From Salvelinus alpinus (lineage: Eukaryota; Chordata; Actinopteri; Salmoniformes; Salmonidae): a stretch of DNA of 64,000 nt. The notes beneath the pieces were generated by a model. It was not told the DNA's origin, did no database searches, and was given only the letters and a program-made list of their open reading frames with translations. Below are positions 10,721 through 22,965 of this stretch, piece after piece. The stretch's first letter is position 1. Every line of letters starts with the position of its first letter. Made by a program: the position numbers and the translations under genes. The stretch covers positions 70,856,963-70,920,962 of the forward strand of contig NC_092091.1 of the NCBI RefSeq assembly GCF_045679555.1, written 5' to 3'.

Positions 10721-11584
10721 ATGGCTAATATAAACAATGCTCTCTGCATTGAGAACGGACAGAACGCAGACCTTTCTCTCTTACAAAAGGATAACCTTCA
10801 GAACCTGCAGAACCTGCAGAACTTGCAGAACCTCCAGGATGGTGGATTAAGCCAGCTTTTGGATTATAACGCCGAGATGGAACGGTACCGCTCTTTCGCA
10901 AACTTTTACAAAACCAACGGCGCGTTTGGCCAGACGGCCAAGATCGCCCGCATCACGACACCCATTTTCCCCAGTGCCCGGATAGGCATGTCCCCGTGGA
11001 ACTGTGATAACGCCATGCTCTGGGGGAGGAAATCGGCGACAATAAACCCTAATAGGACCAGCATGCACAGGAATGACTCCCAGAGGCCGGGGAAGCATGG
11101 CGTGCCGCCAGAAACGCTACAGCAAATGGCAAATAATAATTTCCTCTCTACCTTATCCCCCGAACACTGCAGACCTTTAGCGGGAGAATGCATGAACAAG
11201 CTGAAATGCGGCGCCAGCGAAGCAGAGATAATGAATCTCCAGGAACGTGTCGGAACTTTTTCCGCCATTCCGGCTTTAGGGGGCATCTCATTACCTCCCG
11301 GGGTCATCGTCATGACAGCCCTTCACTCCCCCGCAGCCTCGGCAGCCGTTACAGACAGTGCGTTTCAAATTGCCAATCTGGCAGACTGCCCACAGAATAA
11401 TTCCTCGGCGTCCGGCGGGAACCCGGCGAAGAAGAAAAGGAAGCGGTGCGGGGTGTGTGCGCCCTGCCGGCGGCTAATCAACTGCGGCGTGTGCAGCAGT
11501 TGTCGGAACCGTAAAACGGGCCACCAGATCTGCAAGTTCAGGAAATGTGAGGAGCTGAAAAAGAAACCCGGCTCGTCGCTGGAG
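10721..11584 (+). CDS. cxxc4: CXXC-type zinc finger protein 4 (IDAX), main coding exon
   Basis: This exon encodes residues 1-288 of a 302-residue protein. CXXC4 is a nuclear/cytoplasmic Wnt regulator: it binds the Dishevelled PDZ domain, binds unmethylated CpG DNA, and promotes TET2 turnover (known from the family). Seen here: an N-terminal extension with an NLQ tandem repeat (about residues 25-40), then an internal Met115 (11063) followed by HRNDSQR, which matches the start of the 198-residue human short isoform. A conserved core follows ([20 protein letters not shown]). Basic residues KKKRKR (237-242) form a likely NLS. The CXXC finger has all eight zinc cysteines (243, 246, 249, 255, 258, 261, 271, 276). 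KTGHQI (265-270) fits the KTxxxI Dishevelled-binding motif. The start is chosen for its strong Kozak context (gccATGG) and the conserved extension. The exon ends ...SLE at GAG followed by gtgaga, a good donor. Reading through the donor adds only V-R-K before a stop. Confidence 0.96.
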
Positions 11585-11749
11585 GTGAGAAAATAGAACC
11601 AGGAAACCAGGGGGGGCTTTCACTCCCTTCCCCTTTTCCTTTCTTTTGTCATTATCCTTCTCTCCCCTCCTTCACCGTTCTCCCTCCCTCCCCGCACTCC
11701 AAAGTATTAACCTTTTCATCCAGTCACGTTTTCTAAGCCCTTGAAAATA

Positions 11750-12290
11750 GTTTCCATGCCCACCCATGCCTGAACATCCCCCCCGGCTTCTCCAATCTGC
11801 CTACCCGCCTAGCCTAATTGGCAGTAATTAGGGGTGTTTGTGCGGCGCGCAAGCTGAGCTTGGCTCAGACACCCTGTAATTGCTGCCAGTCAGGCTGGGG
11901 CTGGAACGCATCCGAACAACCCCGGGCTTGGCTCTGCTCCAAGCCAGAGCTGGGAAATGCTTTTCAGCAGAGAGAGCGAGAGAGGGGGTGAGAGAGTCAT
12001 CCCTCTCTGCACCCCGGTCATTTTAACCAATTACGGAGACCGTCTCTGGACGGCGAAGATCGATTACCCACAAAGCACCAGGGCCGACCACCGTGAGAGT
12101 GATGGCAGGGCCCGCTGATGGCGTCCGTCTCATAACACTCCCCTAGTTTAATACGGAGGGAGGGGTGTAATGAAATCAAATCCCCCCCAGACACATTCTG
12201 TTCGCCTGATCCTATAGGAATTGATTGAGGATAGCGGGTTTTTGAGGTGAAATCATTTTCTATTCTATTTGAGGCCATTATGACCGAATG
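11750..12290. other. Candidate conserved non-coding segment in the cxxc4 intron
   Basis: High-complexity sequence just inside the intron, with ATTA/TAAT cores (gcctaattggcagtaattag), GC-rich interludes and no transposon signature. This is a possible enhancer, based only on composition and position. Confidence 0.3.
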
Positions 12291-12938
12291 TGGATCAATA
12301 TTTTAGGGGGTGATACTTTGCACATACTTGAATACAGTAATGGTGGGCCCTAGAAAACAATTGTGATGCAAAGATGTCTGGAAGTTTTTTGGGTGATGCA
12401 CTTACAGTAATGGGATAGTGCTGGAAAAACTAGTATGGGTGTGTTTTTGGTTTTTAGACCAAGGAAGGAAAGAAAGATAATGGACAAACATAATTGACAG
12501 CTAGCGAGAGCTTTTCGTTTCAGTGCCCTCTACATTCAGAGGGCAGGGCTGTTTTTTAAAATTGCTGTATTTTAATTGATTTATTTGGCGCCTGACATTT
12601 TGTTTATAAAGGACTGTGGTGGAATAGAGATGGTTGTAAAATGTAAGATTGTGTTCATGGTTCTGACTTCCTCTGACACAACACAGGTTTCTATTGTGGT
12701 ACACCACCGCAACATACTATTGCGCAGTAGGCCAGCATGGGCCAGTGATTGGTTCAACAGTTAAGTGGCAGGTAGAGCCGCGTTTTTAAAAAGGGCTCCT
12801 AATATAATATCACTTGGTCTAATGTTGAATAACTTACTGTACAGTACGTCTCTCTTCAACGTTTAATAGTCCTTGTCTACTTTTTTCGTAGTTCTGAATG
12901 TGTTGAAAGCTTGTTGTTCCTTTTGGAGATGCAGACAT

Positions 12939-13105
12939 GCACTGAGTGTACAAAACATTAGGAACACCTGCTCTTTCCATGACGTAGGCTGACCTGGTGA
13001 ATCCAGGTGAAAGCTATGATCCCTTATTGATGTGACTTGTTAAATCCACTTCAATCAGTGCAGGTGAAAGGGAGCAGACGGCTTAAAGAAAGCATGTTGT
13101 TCCTT
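12939..13105 (+). mobile_element. Truncated Tc1/mariner-type element terminus
   Basis: It begins cactgagtgtacaaaacatt and continues aggaacacctgctctttcca, the well-known 5' end of a salmonid DNA transposon. The other terminus is absent, so only about 165 bp survive. Confidence 0.65.
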
Positions 13106-13439
13106 GTTAGACTGTTCTCTTATTGCTGGATTGCTTCCCTTGATGTTTCCTGCCGACCTTATAGAAAACAATGCAAACGTTGATTCATAACTCCTAAATA
13201 ATGCACAGGATCTGAGTGAATATGCAGATGGATGCATGTTGTGGATCTAGTGAAGTAACGACCCAGGACATCTTTTTATTATTTATTCATCATACCACCA
13301 ATCTGTTCAGGATTTTGTTTGGTTCCAACCGACTGTGTATAAGAAAGTGAGATTATTTGCTGGTTCCATGCTTCAGACTGAATGTTATGGTGGAATTAGT
13401 AATGATACTGTCCTGAACTGTCTTCTAGGTCCGTCTGAA

Positions 13440-13935
13440 GGGTTGTGAGTTAATGGTTTCTGTGTTAAAGGTACACTATGGAAGTTTAGTTTGTTTACCT
13501 CACATTTTGGATTCAGTTTTGACTGTATGGTACACGCATATACTACCCTATGTATTTATTTGGACAGAGAAGCTAAACATTTTAATTTGGCTCTATACTC
13601 CAGTATTTTGGATTTGAGATGAAATATTTTATGAGGGGATAGTACAAAATGTCACTTTTTATTTGCGGGTATTTTCATGCAAATCTGTTTTACCGTTTAG
13701 AAATGAAAGCACTTTATGTATCTAGTCCCCCATTTGAAGGTGTCATATTTGGATGAATTTATAGTGCATTCACTTTAGTCAAGTTCATTATTTGGTCCCG
13801 TATTTCTAGCGTGCAATGACTACATCAGGCTTGCATTCAGTGTTGACTGTATGGTGCATGTGATAAAATATTGATCACTTTGCTACCTCCATTAAACCCC
13901 ACAATCCTTGTTACCCGTGTTACAGGTAGGTCCGT
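13440..13935. other. Intronic sequence, nothing recognised
   Basis: AT-rich, moderately complex DNA without open frames, tandem repeats or paired inverted ends that I can identify. Confidence 0.4.
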
Positions 13936-13940
13936 GTTTT

Positions 13941-14004
13941 CCTAGACTGGTCCCTGATCTGTTGACAAAGACCTTAGGCGTTGGCTATACAGCCTGGGAC
14001 CAGG
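13941..14004. mobile_element. Very short foldback repeat
   Basis: The left part cctagactggtccctgatct is partly complementary to the right part cctgggaccagg. This fits a minimal MITE. Confidence 0.45.
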
Positions 14005-14984
14005 TTAGTGTTATTGATACTTGGCTTGATCACCAGTACATCAACATCAGCTTTACACCATAGAACTCCTTTAACCACAAGAGACACATTCCCTCTGCAC
14101 CTCCCTCTGAAACCTGGCTGTTGTGGGTTTTAAAGTCCTACTCCAGTCTCCTTTTCACCTCATTTAACACCCAGTTCACTTAACAAAAGTCAGATCTCAG
14201 TAGGTGGTCCTGGGGAGGGGGGGGGGGTTATTTATTGTTCTCTATTGTTCCTCAAGCAAGGGGGAGGCTGATGACATCAGTCACTATCAGACCAACCGTT
14301 GAATGCCCTACTCCTTGGAAGTTTGAAGTTGTCTAAAATACACTCTTTTGCGCAGCAATTTAAAAAAAATCCTTTAGCACCTGTGTTTACTTCGTTTTTC
14401 AACAGGAAAAGTGGAAAAAAATGACTGCAGGATGTCGTTAAATGCTGGAGGTTACAGGTGTCCCATAGAGGCTCATTTGATGTTGACTCCACATCCCAGG
14501 TCCTAACAGGTGTTCTCAAACGAGGTGTTCAGGAAGACGCCCTTTCATGCCTGATGGATGGTTTGGCTGGGTTCGGGAAAAACATCCATTTGCCAACTAA
14601 GACCGTTGGAATTACCATGGAAGGAAGGGAGGGTGTGAAAAACAAATCCAAACTTGCTTTTAAAAGAGAGATAGGTACTTGAATTGTGAGTTCTGTCATT
14701 CAGATTATGGGGTTCCTCTTCTACCGGTAACGGTAATTATTATTTTTGTCTCGGTACCTGTAATCAGGTTGTGCCGAGGAGGCTGTGTGTGTGTTGGGGT
14801 TCAAAGGCATTGTAGAAGGTGTGAAGTTAGTTACATACCCACTTGGTTTGGATGTATTTTTGATATGTTCAGATTCAGTCATTTTTCACCACATCTCAGT
14901 GCAGTAAACAATCCTGCATGGTTCCATGTTGAGACGCAAACGTGGTGAAAATAAGCAGCACTCGAGCGAGTTTGTATAGACTTC

Positions 14985-15385
14985 AGGACAGGCACGGGGT
15001 CGCACGCACGCAGGCACGGGGTCGCACGCAGGCAGGCACGGGGTCGCAGGCACGGGGTCGCACGCACGCAGGCACGGGGTCGCACGCAGGCAGGCACGGG
15101 GTCGCAGGCACGGGGTCGCATGTACGCAGGCACGGGGTCGCACGCACGGGGTCGCAGGCACGCAGGCACGGGGTCGCACGCACGCAGGCACGGGGTCGCA
15201 CGCACGCAGGCACGGGGTCGCACGCAGTCGCTCGCACGCAGTCGCACGCACGGGGTCACACAGTCACGGGGTTGCACGCACGCAGTCGCACGCATGCACG
15301 GGGTCACACACAGTCACGCAGGCACGGGGTTGCACGCAGTCACACAGACGCACACAGACGCACGCAGTCACACTCAGTCCCCCAC
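14985..15385. repeat. CpG-rich minisatellite (cacggggtcgcacgcacgcagg)
   Basis: About 20 irregular copies of a 16-26 bp unit built from ggcacggggtcgc plus variable numbers of acgc/aggc. Nearly every unit has several CpGs. Later copies degrade to cacacagtcac and merge into a CA run. Arg/Cys- and Thr/Gly-rich open frames on both strands are artefacts of the repeat. Confidence 0.93.
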
Positions 15386-15679
15386 TCCACACACACAAAC
15401 ATTAGCAGCTTGTACCTCTCACCTAGGAAGGGAGGAAGAGACTATAAGCTAGCGGCAGAAGCCAGTTAGATTTGGTTGTCAGTGTTTTCCACATGGGAAT
15501 CACCCTGAACTAATTATATCTTAAGTAGCGCTGGATAAATGCAAATCAGAATTTTACTCACACCCCTGAAATCGGAGAGCCAATTTAATCTAATACCCCC
15601 TTTAATTTAGCGCACTAATGCAGGACCCTGGAGGATTGCCCCGTGTCACCGCTGTGCTGTTCTGTTCTGCAGCAGTCTG

Positions 15680-16030
15680 TCTGCTTCTCTCGCTCTCTCA
15701 ATCTCATTCCCTCATTCTCTCTCTCCATATCTCTTTCCCTCTCTCTTACTCCCTCTCTCAATCAATCAATCAATCAAATGTATTTATAAAGCCCTTTTTA
15801 CATTAGCCGAGGTCAAAGTGCTATACAGACACCCAGCCTAAAACGGCAAGCAATGCAATCTCTCATTCTCTCTCTCTCTCTCTCATCCCTTCCATCTGTT
15901 TTTCTCTCTCTCTCCATCCCTTCCATCTGTGTCTCTCTCTCTCGCTCTCTCTCTCCATCCCTTCCATCTGTCTCTCTATCTCACTCTCCATCCCTTCCAT
16001 CTCTCTGTCTCTGTCTCTCTCTCTGTCTGA
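15680..16030. repeat. CT-rich tract with an embedded dispersed repeat
   Basis: (CT)n-like sequence with a recurring ccatcccttccatctgt motif (about 5 copies at 15886-16000). It is interrupted by a fish-wide dispersed fragment (aatcaaatgtatttataaag, 15759-15856). Confidence 0.75.
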
Positions 16031-16619
16031 CCCCATAATGGATGAGTGTGGCGTAGAGGAGGCATCTCATCCAACCTAACATTTCCCCAGCAGCTAACTC
16101 TGCCTGGTGTGGTTCCAGGGTTCTAGGTGTAGTCGGTGTTCGTGTGTCTGAGAGAACCTATACGCCTCTTTATTTCAACAGGGAGTCCCATTGAGACCAA
16201 AGTCTCCTCCACAAGGGAGCCTGTGTCCTACAGTTACACACCATGTTATTGTGACCCTGGCACTGTAGGCCAGGTCTCACCAGGGCTGTGACTCAGACAG
16301 TTTCTGACTATGTCCCAAATGCTTATGTCCTGCTTCTGAACGCAGACAGTACCGGTTATGAATCTGTTGGGACGTCTTTATGAAGACACCTTCCAACTGA
16401 AGTGTTTACTGAACCCGTGTGTTATTTCTCTTCCCTTCTTTTACTTCAGTTTTACTACTTAGTTTGTAGGGCGCTATCACACTGTTACACTATAGTTGAT
16501 TTAGGGAAGGACTCAGAGTCCAGGACTAATGTGTATCCATTTCTCTACCAGCCCAATTCAGAGGTTGTATTCATAAACAGTTTAAAAGTGTGAGAGAGAT
16601 GCAGCTTAAATGCACCATG

Positions 16620-16770
16620 AATTATTGAAAGATCGCTAGGGGCTGTCAGAGGGAATGAGATACTCTATTTCCCCCACGTGCTAAAGCTACTATCGCTCAT
16701 TGAGCGATCGTCACAAATTCATACGAATAACAATACGCGAGTTAAGACGACGACAAACTGTGATTATGGA
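16620..16770. other. Candidate conserved non-coding segment
   Basis: CpG-containing, complex sequence around tcgctcattgagcgatcgt, which contains the short inverted repeat cgctca/tgagcg. No repeat identity was recognised. The conserved status is a guess from composition. Confidence 0.25.
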
Positions 16771-17439
16771 GGGTTGGCTTGTTCGTTTTAAAGATGGCTG
16801 CTGTGTTGTGCGCTGAGAAGTAAGGCATGGTGCATGACTCTTTTCCTCCTGAGTGTGTTGGTGTATCATAGTGCTTTGTGATGTCACAGACCAGAGAAAT
16901 GTTCAACAGCATCTTTTTCTATTCAATACAGGGTGAGGCCCTAAGACTCCCCATTCAGGTTGTAGGACTTGCTACAGATCTATAGCATATCCTTTTCAGT
17001 CAAACAAATTCGGAGGCTGACTGCTACAGTTTCTTTTATTCTCAGTTTCTCTGCTAGTTCTTCACTTCACTTGACAAATGGGTGCTCTATCGTACAATCT
17101 TACCTCTTTACCATCTTGCCAATAAATAAATATTATCCCATTTAGAATGATTCAATACATCTGAGATTTGTACACAAGATGTTATAAGGCTCACGTTTAC
17201 TGCAAGATGTCAACAGCAAGAGCATGTCTTCCTAGCCTGCTTGAGAGACAAGGGGACAATTCCGCAGACATTTCAAGTAATGTCTTATTGATTGAGTTGC
17301 TGAGACTTCCAATGTATCCTTGTATCTTGTAAAGAGAGCCACTGTTCACCGCGACACTATATACTGAAAAGAGATGATTAGCTAGTCTTGGAAAGGTGTT
17401 TACAGGCTATCTCTGATACCATGTGTTGTCTTCACATGC

Positions 17440-17900
17440 AGGAGAGAGAGAGAAATGGAGCACAATCCCATTCAACAGAAAACCGCTTCTCAATTAGCGA
17501 ATCTGAAAGGCCACCGCCATGGCATCGGCCCCAGGAAAAACAGAGTGCCACGGAAAATGGCGTGCATGCAGCGCTCTCTCTTGTCCTCCTCTCTCTTTGT
17601 GGCGTGTTGTGAAATACATGAAATGGCGAGATGAAACGGCGGCGGTTAGCAGCGGCACAACATCCTCTGGCATAAAAAAAGCAACATTTTTATTGTGATA
17701 AGACACCCTAAAATGGTGGGAGGCAGGACCTTGAAGAATATAGAGCCAGGGATCCATCTCAAGCCTCTTAATGAGAGAGAGGCCGCGCCAAATAATCGCC
17801 GGACGCGTCGGCGGGTCTGCGCCCCGAGTCTAATTTGTTTTAGGTGTGCTCAGAATAGATAAGGACCAATCTGTGGCCTTTTCTTCCCTCTCCCTCTCCC
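17440..17900. other. Candidate conserved non-coding segment
   Basis: A 460-bp GC-balanced, repeat-free stretch with CpGs (gccgcgccaaataatcgccg) and A/T-rich cores (aaaaaaagcaacatttttat). In a long intron of a developmental gene this is a reasonable enhancer candidate. Open frames within it are short. Confidence 0.35.
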
Positions 17901-18419
17901 CCAACCTTTGCCTCCCTGGAGATAACGCAGAGTCGCCCCCCCTCCCCTCCCAGCCAATCTTTTCAGGCAGAGAGTAGCGAGGTAGAGTGGAGGAGAGAAT
18001 AAAATAACCCTGAGGGACAGACGGCCTTTTACATCGGCTGATCTTCTATCTTGTTGGATTTATTTGAGTTTTAAAACCACCGATTTAATTTGACGGAGGT
18101 CTGAGTGAGGGAATAAAAGACGGGGGGGAAATGAGGCCCTCACGCCTCCTCACAAGCGCGTGGTCTCAACCTGAAGGGCAACCTTAAGCTTCTGTCAAGA
18201 CAATAGGATTTTGCCAACCGAGCTGCCACGCAGATCGCTTAATTATACATATCTAGCCTCTCTTCTCCTTCCTGCAGCATTCCTGCATGCTACCCTCTAC
18301 CCCGGGCTACTCATGAGAAGCCACGGTTCCCTTGTCTTATTTTTATTTTTTATCAAGATTTGTCTTGCAGCAGCAGTGGCTCTGTCAGCTTTCATTTGCA
18401 ACACCGCTAGGCTATACTC

Positions 18420-18800
18420 CCAGTCCCGCCAGCAGCTAGCACAAAAGCTCTTAAAGAATTGATAGTTTTGCCACTGCCACCAATTAAGTCTGGGGTGTAA
18501 TCGGAGGTGCCCTTACAGCCCGCGGCCCGTCCCCTCCCTCTGCCCCCGTTTGATTTAACATCCCACGGCTCGGTGGAGAGAGGGAACTCGTTGTCATTGG
18601 CCTGAATAATAGGAGAGGAGGGATGAGGGAGCGGGGGAAGAAGGTGGGGGAGGGAGCGCAACGGAGCGTGGCGGGTGGACAGCGTGAAAGTGCAGGTGCT
18701 GAGGACGTTAATGTGTGGCACCTTTAAATTTTAAACAGATGGTAAATTATGGATGGTCGGCTCTGGCAGAGAACTTAAAGGTATCTCGTCATTACTGGGA
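18420..18800. other. Candidate conserved non-coding segment
   Basis: Complex sequence with rttaaa/taat cores (ccaattaagtctggggtgta, ttaaattttaaacagatggt) flanking a G-rich segment at 18600-18670. It has no transposon features. Confidence 0.3.
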
Positions 18801-19041
18801 ACCTGTGTGAGGGGGGAAAAGAGCGAAGAAGAGAGGATGTTAGTAATGGCAACGAGGCCACTGCGTCAACCATGGCAGTTTAGGTCTTAGCACATGGCTT
18901 GACAGACGGATATTCATCTAACCGTAATATAGTGTTTCTCAGCTATCTTTGCAGATAGCTAATCATGTAGAATATGGTTGGTGCAATGATGTGTCTATTG
19001 TTTTCAGGAAGAATCAGGAGAAAACCTGTTTGTCTGGGTCT

Positions 19042-19140
19042 GAAATGGCTTCCTATCCTCAATGTAGTGCACTATGATTGACCCCTATTCCTTATTTACC
19101 AGTAGGGCACTATATACTGTAGAGGATAGGGGGCCATTTC
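19042..19140. mobile_element. Foldback MITE (gtgcactat family)
   Basis: The left arm gaaatggcttcctatcctc pairs with the right arm gaggatagggggccatttc, with internal gtagtgcactatgattgacc. A second member lies at 25183-25299. Confidence 0.7.
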
Positions 19141-19249
19141 AAACAAAGCCACACTTTCCAATATCCCTCTGCCTCTCTCTCTCTGTCATCCAAGGGAATT
19201 GACAAGGAAGTGACTTTCTGACATCTATTTGTGGTGGATATAGAAATGG

Positions 19250-19480
19250 GTCAGTGCGGTTAAAGCGTCTCCATTTCTGCAAGTCAGATCCACGCCGATC
19301 ACCACCACCTCCCTTTACTCCGGGTCTGCTTTCAAATATGAATATTTCATGCCAAGCATCTGATACCGTGTGCAGCGAGACATTTTAAGGCTTTATTTTT
19401 TGTGATAGAACCCCTCGGGGTTAGAGAATGTCACTAGAGGAGTGAAGTCAATCTCTGCCCCCCGAGCAAAGAGGATGGAA
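19250..19480. other. Candidate conserved non-coding segment
   Basis: Repeat-free DNA including tcaaatatgaatatttcatg (AT-rich, partly palindromic) and nearby CpGs. It follows a MITE and precedes AT-rich unique sequence. Function unknown. Confidence 0.25.
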
Positions 19481-20115
19481 TGTATGGTCTGTTGATGACA
19501 TCCGGTGGCGTATTTTCCATTCACAAACCAGGAAGGACCTTGTCCATTGGAATATAGAGCCGTTGTCACTTTTGCTGTTTACATTCAATGAAAAATGTAT
19601 TATATATCTATGGTTGTAGAACTAGAATTCACCATAAAAACTATAGAATGTTGTTCATATTCTAAAAGGAAGTCATTTTTGTCACCATAGAACTATATAA
19701 TTAATTATTCTATGGTTGTCACACTTTGAGAGATGGTTGGAGTAGTTCCACTGTTAAGAGCAGTGGGAGGATCTGGAAAGTAGCTGGTTTATTTTGACGT
19801 GGTGTGACCACTTTCTGTGTCTGATCAGTGTGGAGCTGGATGACCGACCAGGGGGTCGTCTGCTTAGATTAGTTCTGTTTTAAACGCTTTGCCTTCGGCA
19901 TATCACGTTGCACAGTTGGCTGGCTATTTTCTGGCCACAGTGTGACTGTGTGTCGGTTTTCTGTTTTCGTAGTTTATCTTGGTGTCAATCAAATCTGTGT
20001 CCGTTTGAACCGCTTCTCCTATAGCATGACGTTAGTGTATCACCTTGTTGCCTGGTTACACTGTGAATGTGTATCTATGTAGTTCAATGTTTTTTAATAT
20101 TTTTAGTCTCTACAC

Positions 20116-20290
20116 CCCTCAAACTCAGCTCTGGACCTCGAAGCCAGTTTCCACTAAGTCTTTTCATTGTTCCCCTCTAATCAGGGACTGATTTAGACCT
20201 GGGACACCAGGTGGGTGCAATTAATTATCAGGTGGAACAGAAAACCTGCAGGTTCAGGATCTCGTAGGGTCAGAATTGAGTAACCCTGGT
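20116..20290. mobile_element. Degenerate MITE
   Basis: It begins cctcaaactcagctctggac and ends with an imperfectly complementary cagaattgagtaaccctgg. The internal segments match a repeat that I recognise from salmonid DNA. Confidence 0.5.
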
Positions 20291-20477
20291 CTATACTGTA
20301 GTCTACGGTCTAAATGTCTTCTGGTTTCAGTCTTGAATTTGATCATGTAGCAATATATTAATACTATTAAATAATGAAACATATTGAATGATTCTGTGTT
20401 AATTAGCCATGGGCTATAGTAATAGTGGCTTAGCGCGTGTTAGACACTTGTTGGGTTACACGTACATGGGAAAGGGG

Positions 20478-20603
20478 GTTACCTAGTCAGTTGTCCAACT
20501 GAATGTATTCAACTGAAATGTGTCTTCCGCATTTAACCCAACCCCTCTGAATCAGAGAGGTGCAGGGGCTGCCTTAATCAACATCCACGTCTTTGGCGCC
20601 CAG
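20478..20603. mobile_element. Dispersed salmonid repeat fragment (acctagtcagttg family)
   Basis: Contains acctagtcagttgtccaact, then ccgcatttaacccaacccct and ggggctgccttaatcaacat. This is a repeat block common in salmonid introns, here truncated at its 3' side. Confidence 0.6.
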
Positions 20604-22589
20604 GAATGTGTTGATGCTTGTTAGGTCAAATGTTGTTGTCTCTTTTGTATGGTCATAGTGTCTGCTAACTAGTGGTAGTAGTTGAGCACATAATTGAGAG
20701 GTAATGGATATCACATTTTTGCCTTTTTTTAATTGTCTAATTTTAATTGGTTAATTTTCCCCGAATATTACTCACCTCTAATGTGTGGTGTTACAGTACC
20801 TGTACAGTATAATTCACATCTCAACCACAGTGAAGAGGCTATTCAGCAGTCCTTTATTGATGAAACTGTCTGCCCATAGTCTTCATCAGGGTTTTCACAA
20901 CTAAAACTGTACTGTTTGTGATGCGGTATGCTTTATAATATGTAGATTTTTCCATAAATATCTCTGCCTAATTTACCCCCCCCCCCCCCCAGTACAGACC
21001 TGTATGTTGGAGCCAGTCCTCCTCTTCTGGATGCTGTGGAGAATCTGCTCAGAAGAGCTGCTCTCACTCAACACACACACACACACACACAGCTCTCCTA
21101 CTTTGCATTTTGATTTAACATTTCAGAGGAGCTGGCAATATGTTGCCTCCCTTAGGCCCTCTTTCCACCAGCTACACATGGCTTCTTCTGGCCGCCACGC
21201 CAACAGGCGCTCACTGACATCGCTCGTTCAAAGGGCTGGAAGTTTCCTATACTCCAGATCCCTCAGGTACCCTGCGCCTGCACACTTGACGTGTGTCCCG
21301 GAGTGTGGTTTTCGGTTTCCTTCCCATCTAACCTCCCCCTGTTTGCTTTCTCTCTCTGCCTCTGTCTGTCTGTTTTTCCCATTTTAGAACGCCACTGACC
21401 TCACCCTGTCTCTCTGTCTTCGTTTTGTTTTCTGGAAACCTCTGTCGCCCCAAAGTACCCCAGATAGGGTTTTCTCCCAGTGGAGTGTTGGCTAGCCTTC
21501 TGCAGAAAGGCTGGGCCGGACTGCTAGTTTCACAAGGGGAATTAGGTGAGGCTAATTTAAACGGAGTCCTGTGCTGCTGTGGCTGTATGATGGGGTCGTG
21601 GTCAGTAGTAGGGTACAAAGTATTAGAAATGTTTTGGTCTGTGAAACAAACATATTTAGTTTCTTATTGGAGAATTCCAGACTAGCACCTCCCCGTTTCC
21701 AAATGTTTTCTCCCTACTGAACACAGCCAATGTGATCTTATCTGCTGTAGAGCTGCAGACGTAAAGGTCTGACTGACCCAGGGGCCTAACCCCCCCCACC
21801 CCCCACCCCCTCTGTAGTAGGGTCAGCCCCCTCTGACTGTATGTGTTGGGATTTACCATCCGTGATAATTGGGGGTAGTTGTCTGAGCAGTGTTCAAGAG
21901 CAACAAGGACTTTTTTAATTTGAACCTAAATATCTTTCTAATGTCTCACAGACGGCGAGTGCCTTTTTAAACAGTGGGAGCAGTTTGATTCAGTGTGATT
22001 CGTTCGTTCTTTGTCAGGGAGGCTGAATAGCGAGTACTTTTTATATTGAATTAGTTTCTTTACAGGGCTCAAAATAATACATTCATCAGACTAAAAAGGA
22101 ATCAAATATGTACAAATCCTGCTTTCAAAGGTTTCTGTCCCTTCATTGTATTGGATTTGGATGACGAGTGGTGTTTCTAGGTTGATACAGCTCAATACAT
22201 TGGTAATCAATGTTGGACTGTGGGTGTTTTATTTTAATTTTACACTAGGCTATTTTCATTCTAAATAATACCTATTTTGATATTACGGACGTTAAAACAC
22301 ATGTCAGTGAAGTGTGACTGACTATAGCATTGACAGTAAAGCTGTACTGTGAAGTATATAGCATAAATAATAGGACTACCTTTGCATGTTTAGACCAGGT
22401 TTTAGACCACCACTTGATAGAAATAGAATCCCTAGAATGGTAAAAAACCCTTTAGACCTTGTCAATTTGACTGGTACACTCATGGGAATGTCTGTTCTTG
22501 TCATTCTAACGCAATGGTTCCACCTCCATTCCATTGCCTGCCCAATGCTAAACTGGATAAAACTGTACATTTCCACTCCACTCGTCCCC

Positions 22590-22875
22590 CCAAGACGACA
22601 TTAGTCCCAATGGCTATCTCAATGTAAATCTGCTGCGATAGTGACGCCGTAAAGTACAGCTCCTATAGGAATACTGTAGTGTAATTACGTTCCCCCACAT
22701 TAGCATACGGTGGCCCAGGAGAGTCAAACTGAGCAGGGCCTCCGGTGGCACTTTGCCATATGGTTGTCTGGGTCTCTCAGGGCGATATTTGGCAAGGCTC
22801 TCGCAGAAGGTCAAATATCAAGTCGGAGGACCGCGCCAGTATTGCATCCATGCTAATTGCCCTCCTTCTCTCGCT
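22590..22875. other. Candidate conserved non-coding segment (best in the intron)
   Basis: About 285 bp of complex sequence with tgtaattacgttccccca, cacattagcatacggtgg, ggcgatatttggcaaggctc and tgcatccatgctaattgccc (octamer-like atgctaat). It has no tandem structure and no transposon ends. This is the strongest enhancer-like block by composition, although still inferred. Confidence 0.4.
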
Positions 22876-22965
22876 CTCTCTCTCCCCTTCTGTTTCTCAT
22901 ACTCTCTTCCCTCTCACAATCTCTTTTTATCTGTTCTCTCGCTCTCTCTCTCAATCCCTCTCCTG
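22876..22965. repeat. CT-rich low-complexity tract
   Basis: Pyrimidine-rich run ctctctctccccttctgttt and continuation. It directly abuts the candidate conserved segment. Confidence 0.6.

Noticed and set aside
14879..15469. Cys/Arg-rich minus frame and Thr/Gly-rich plus frame
   Set aside because: They are by-products of the CpG-rich minisatellite.
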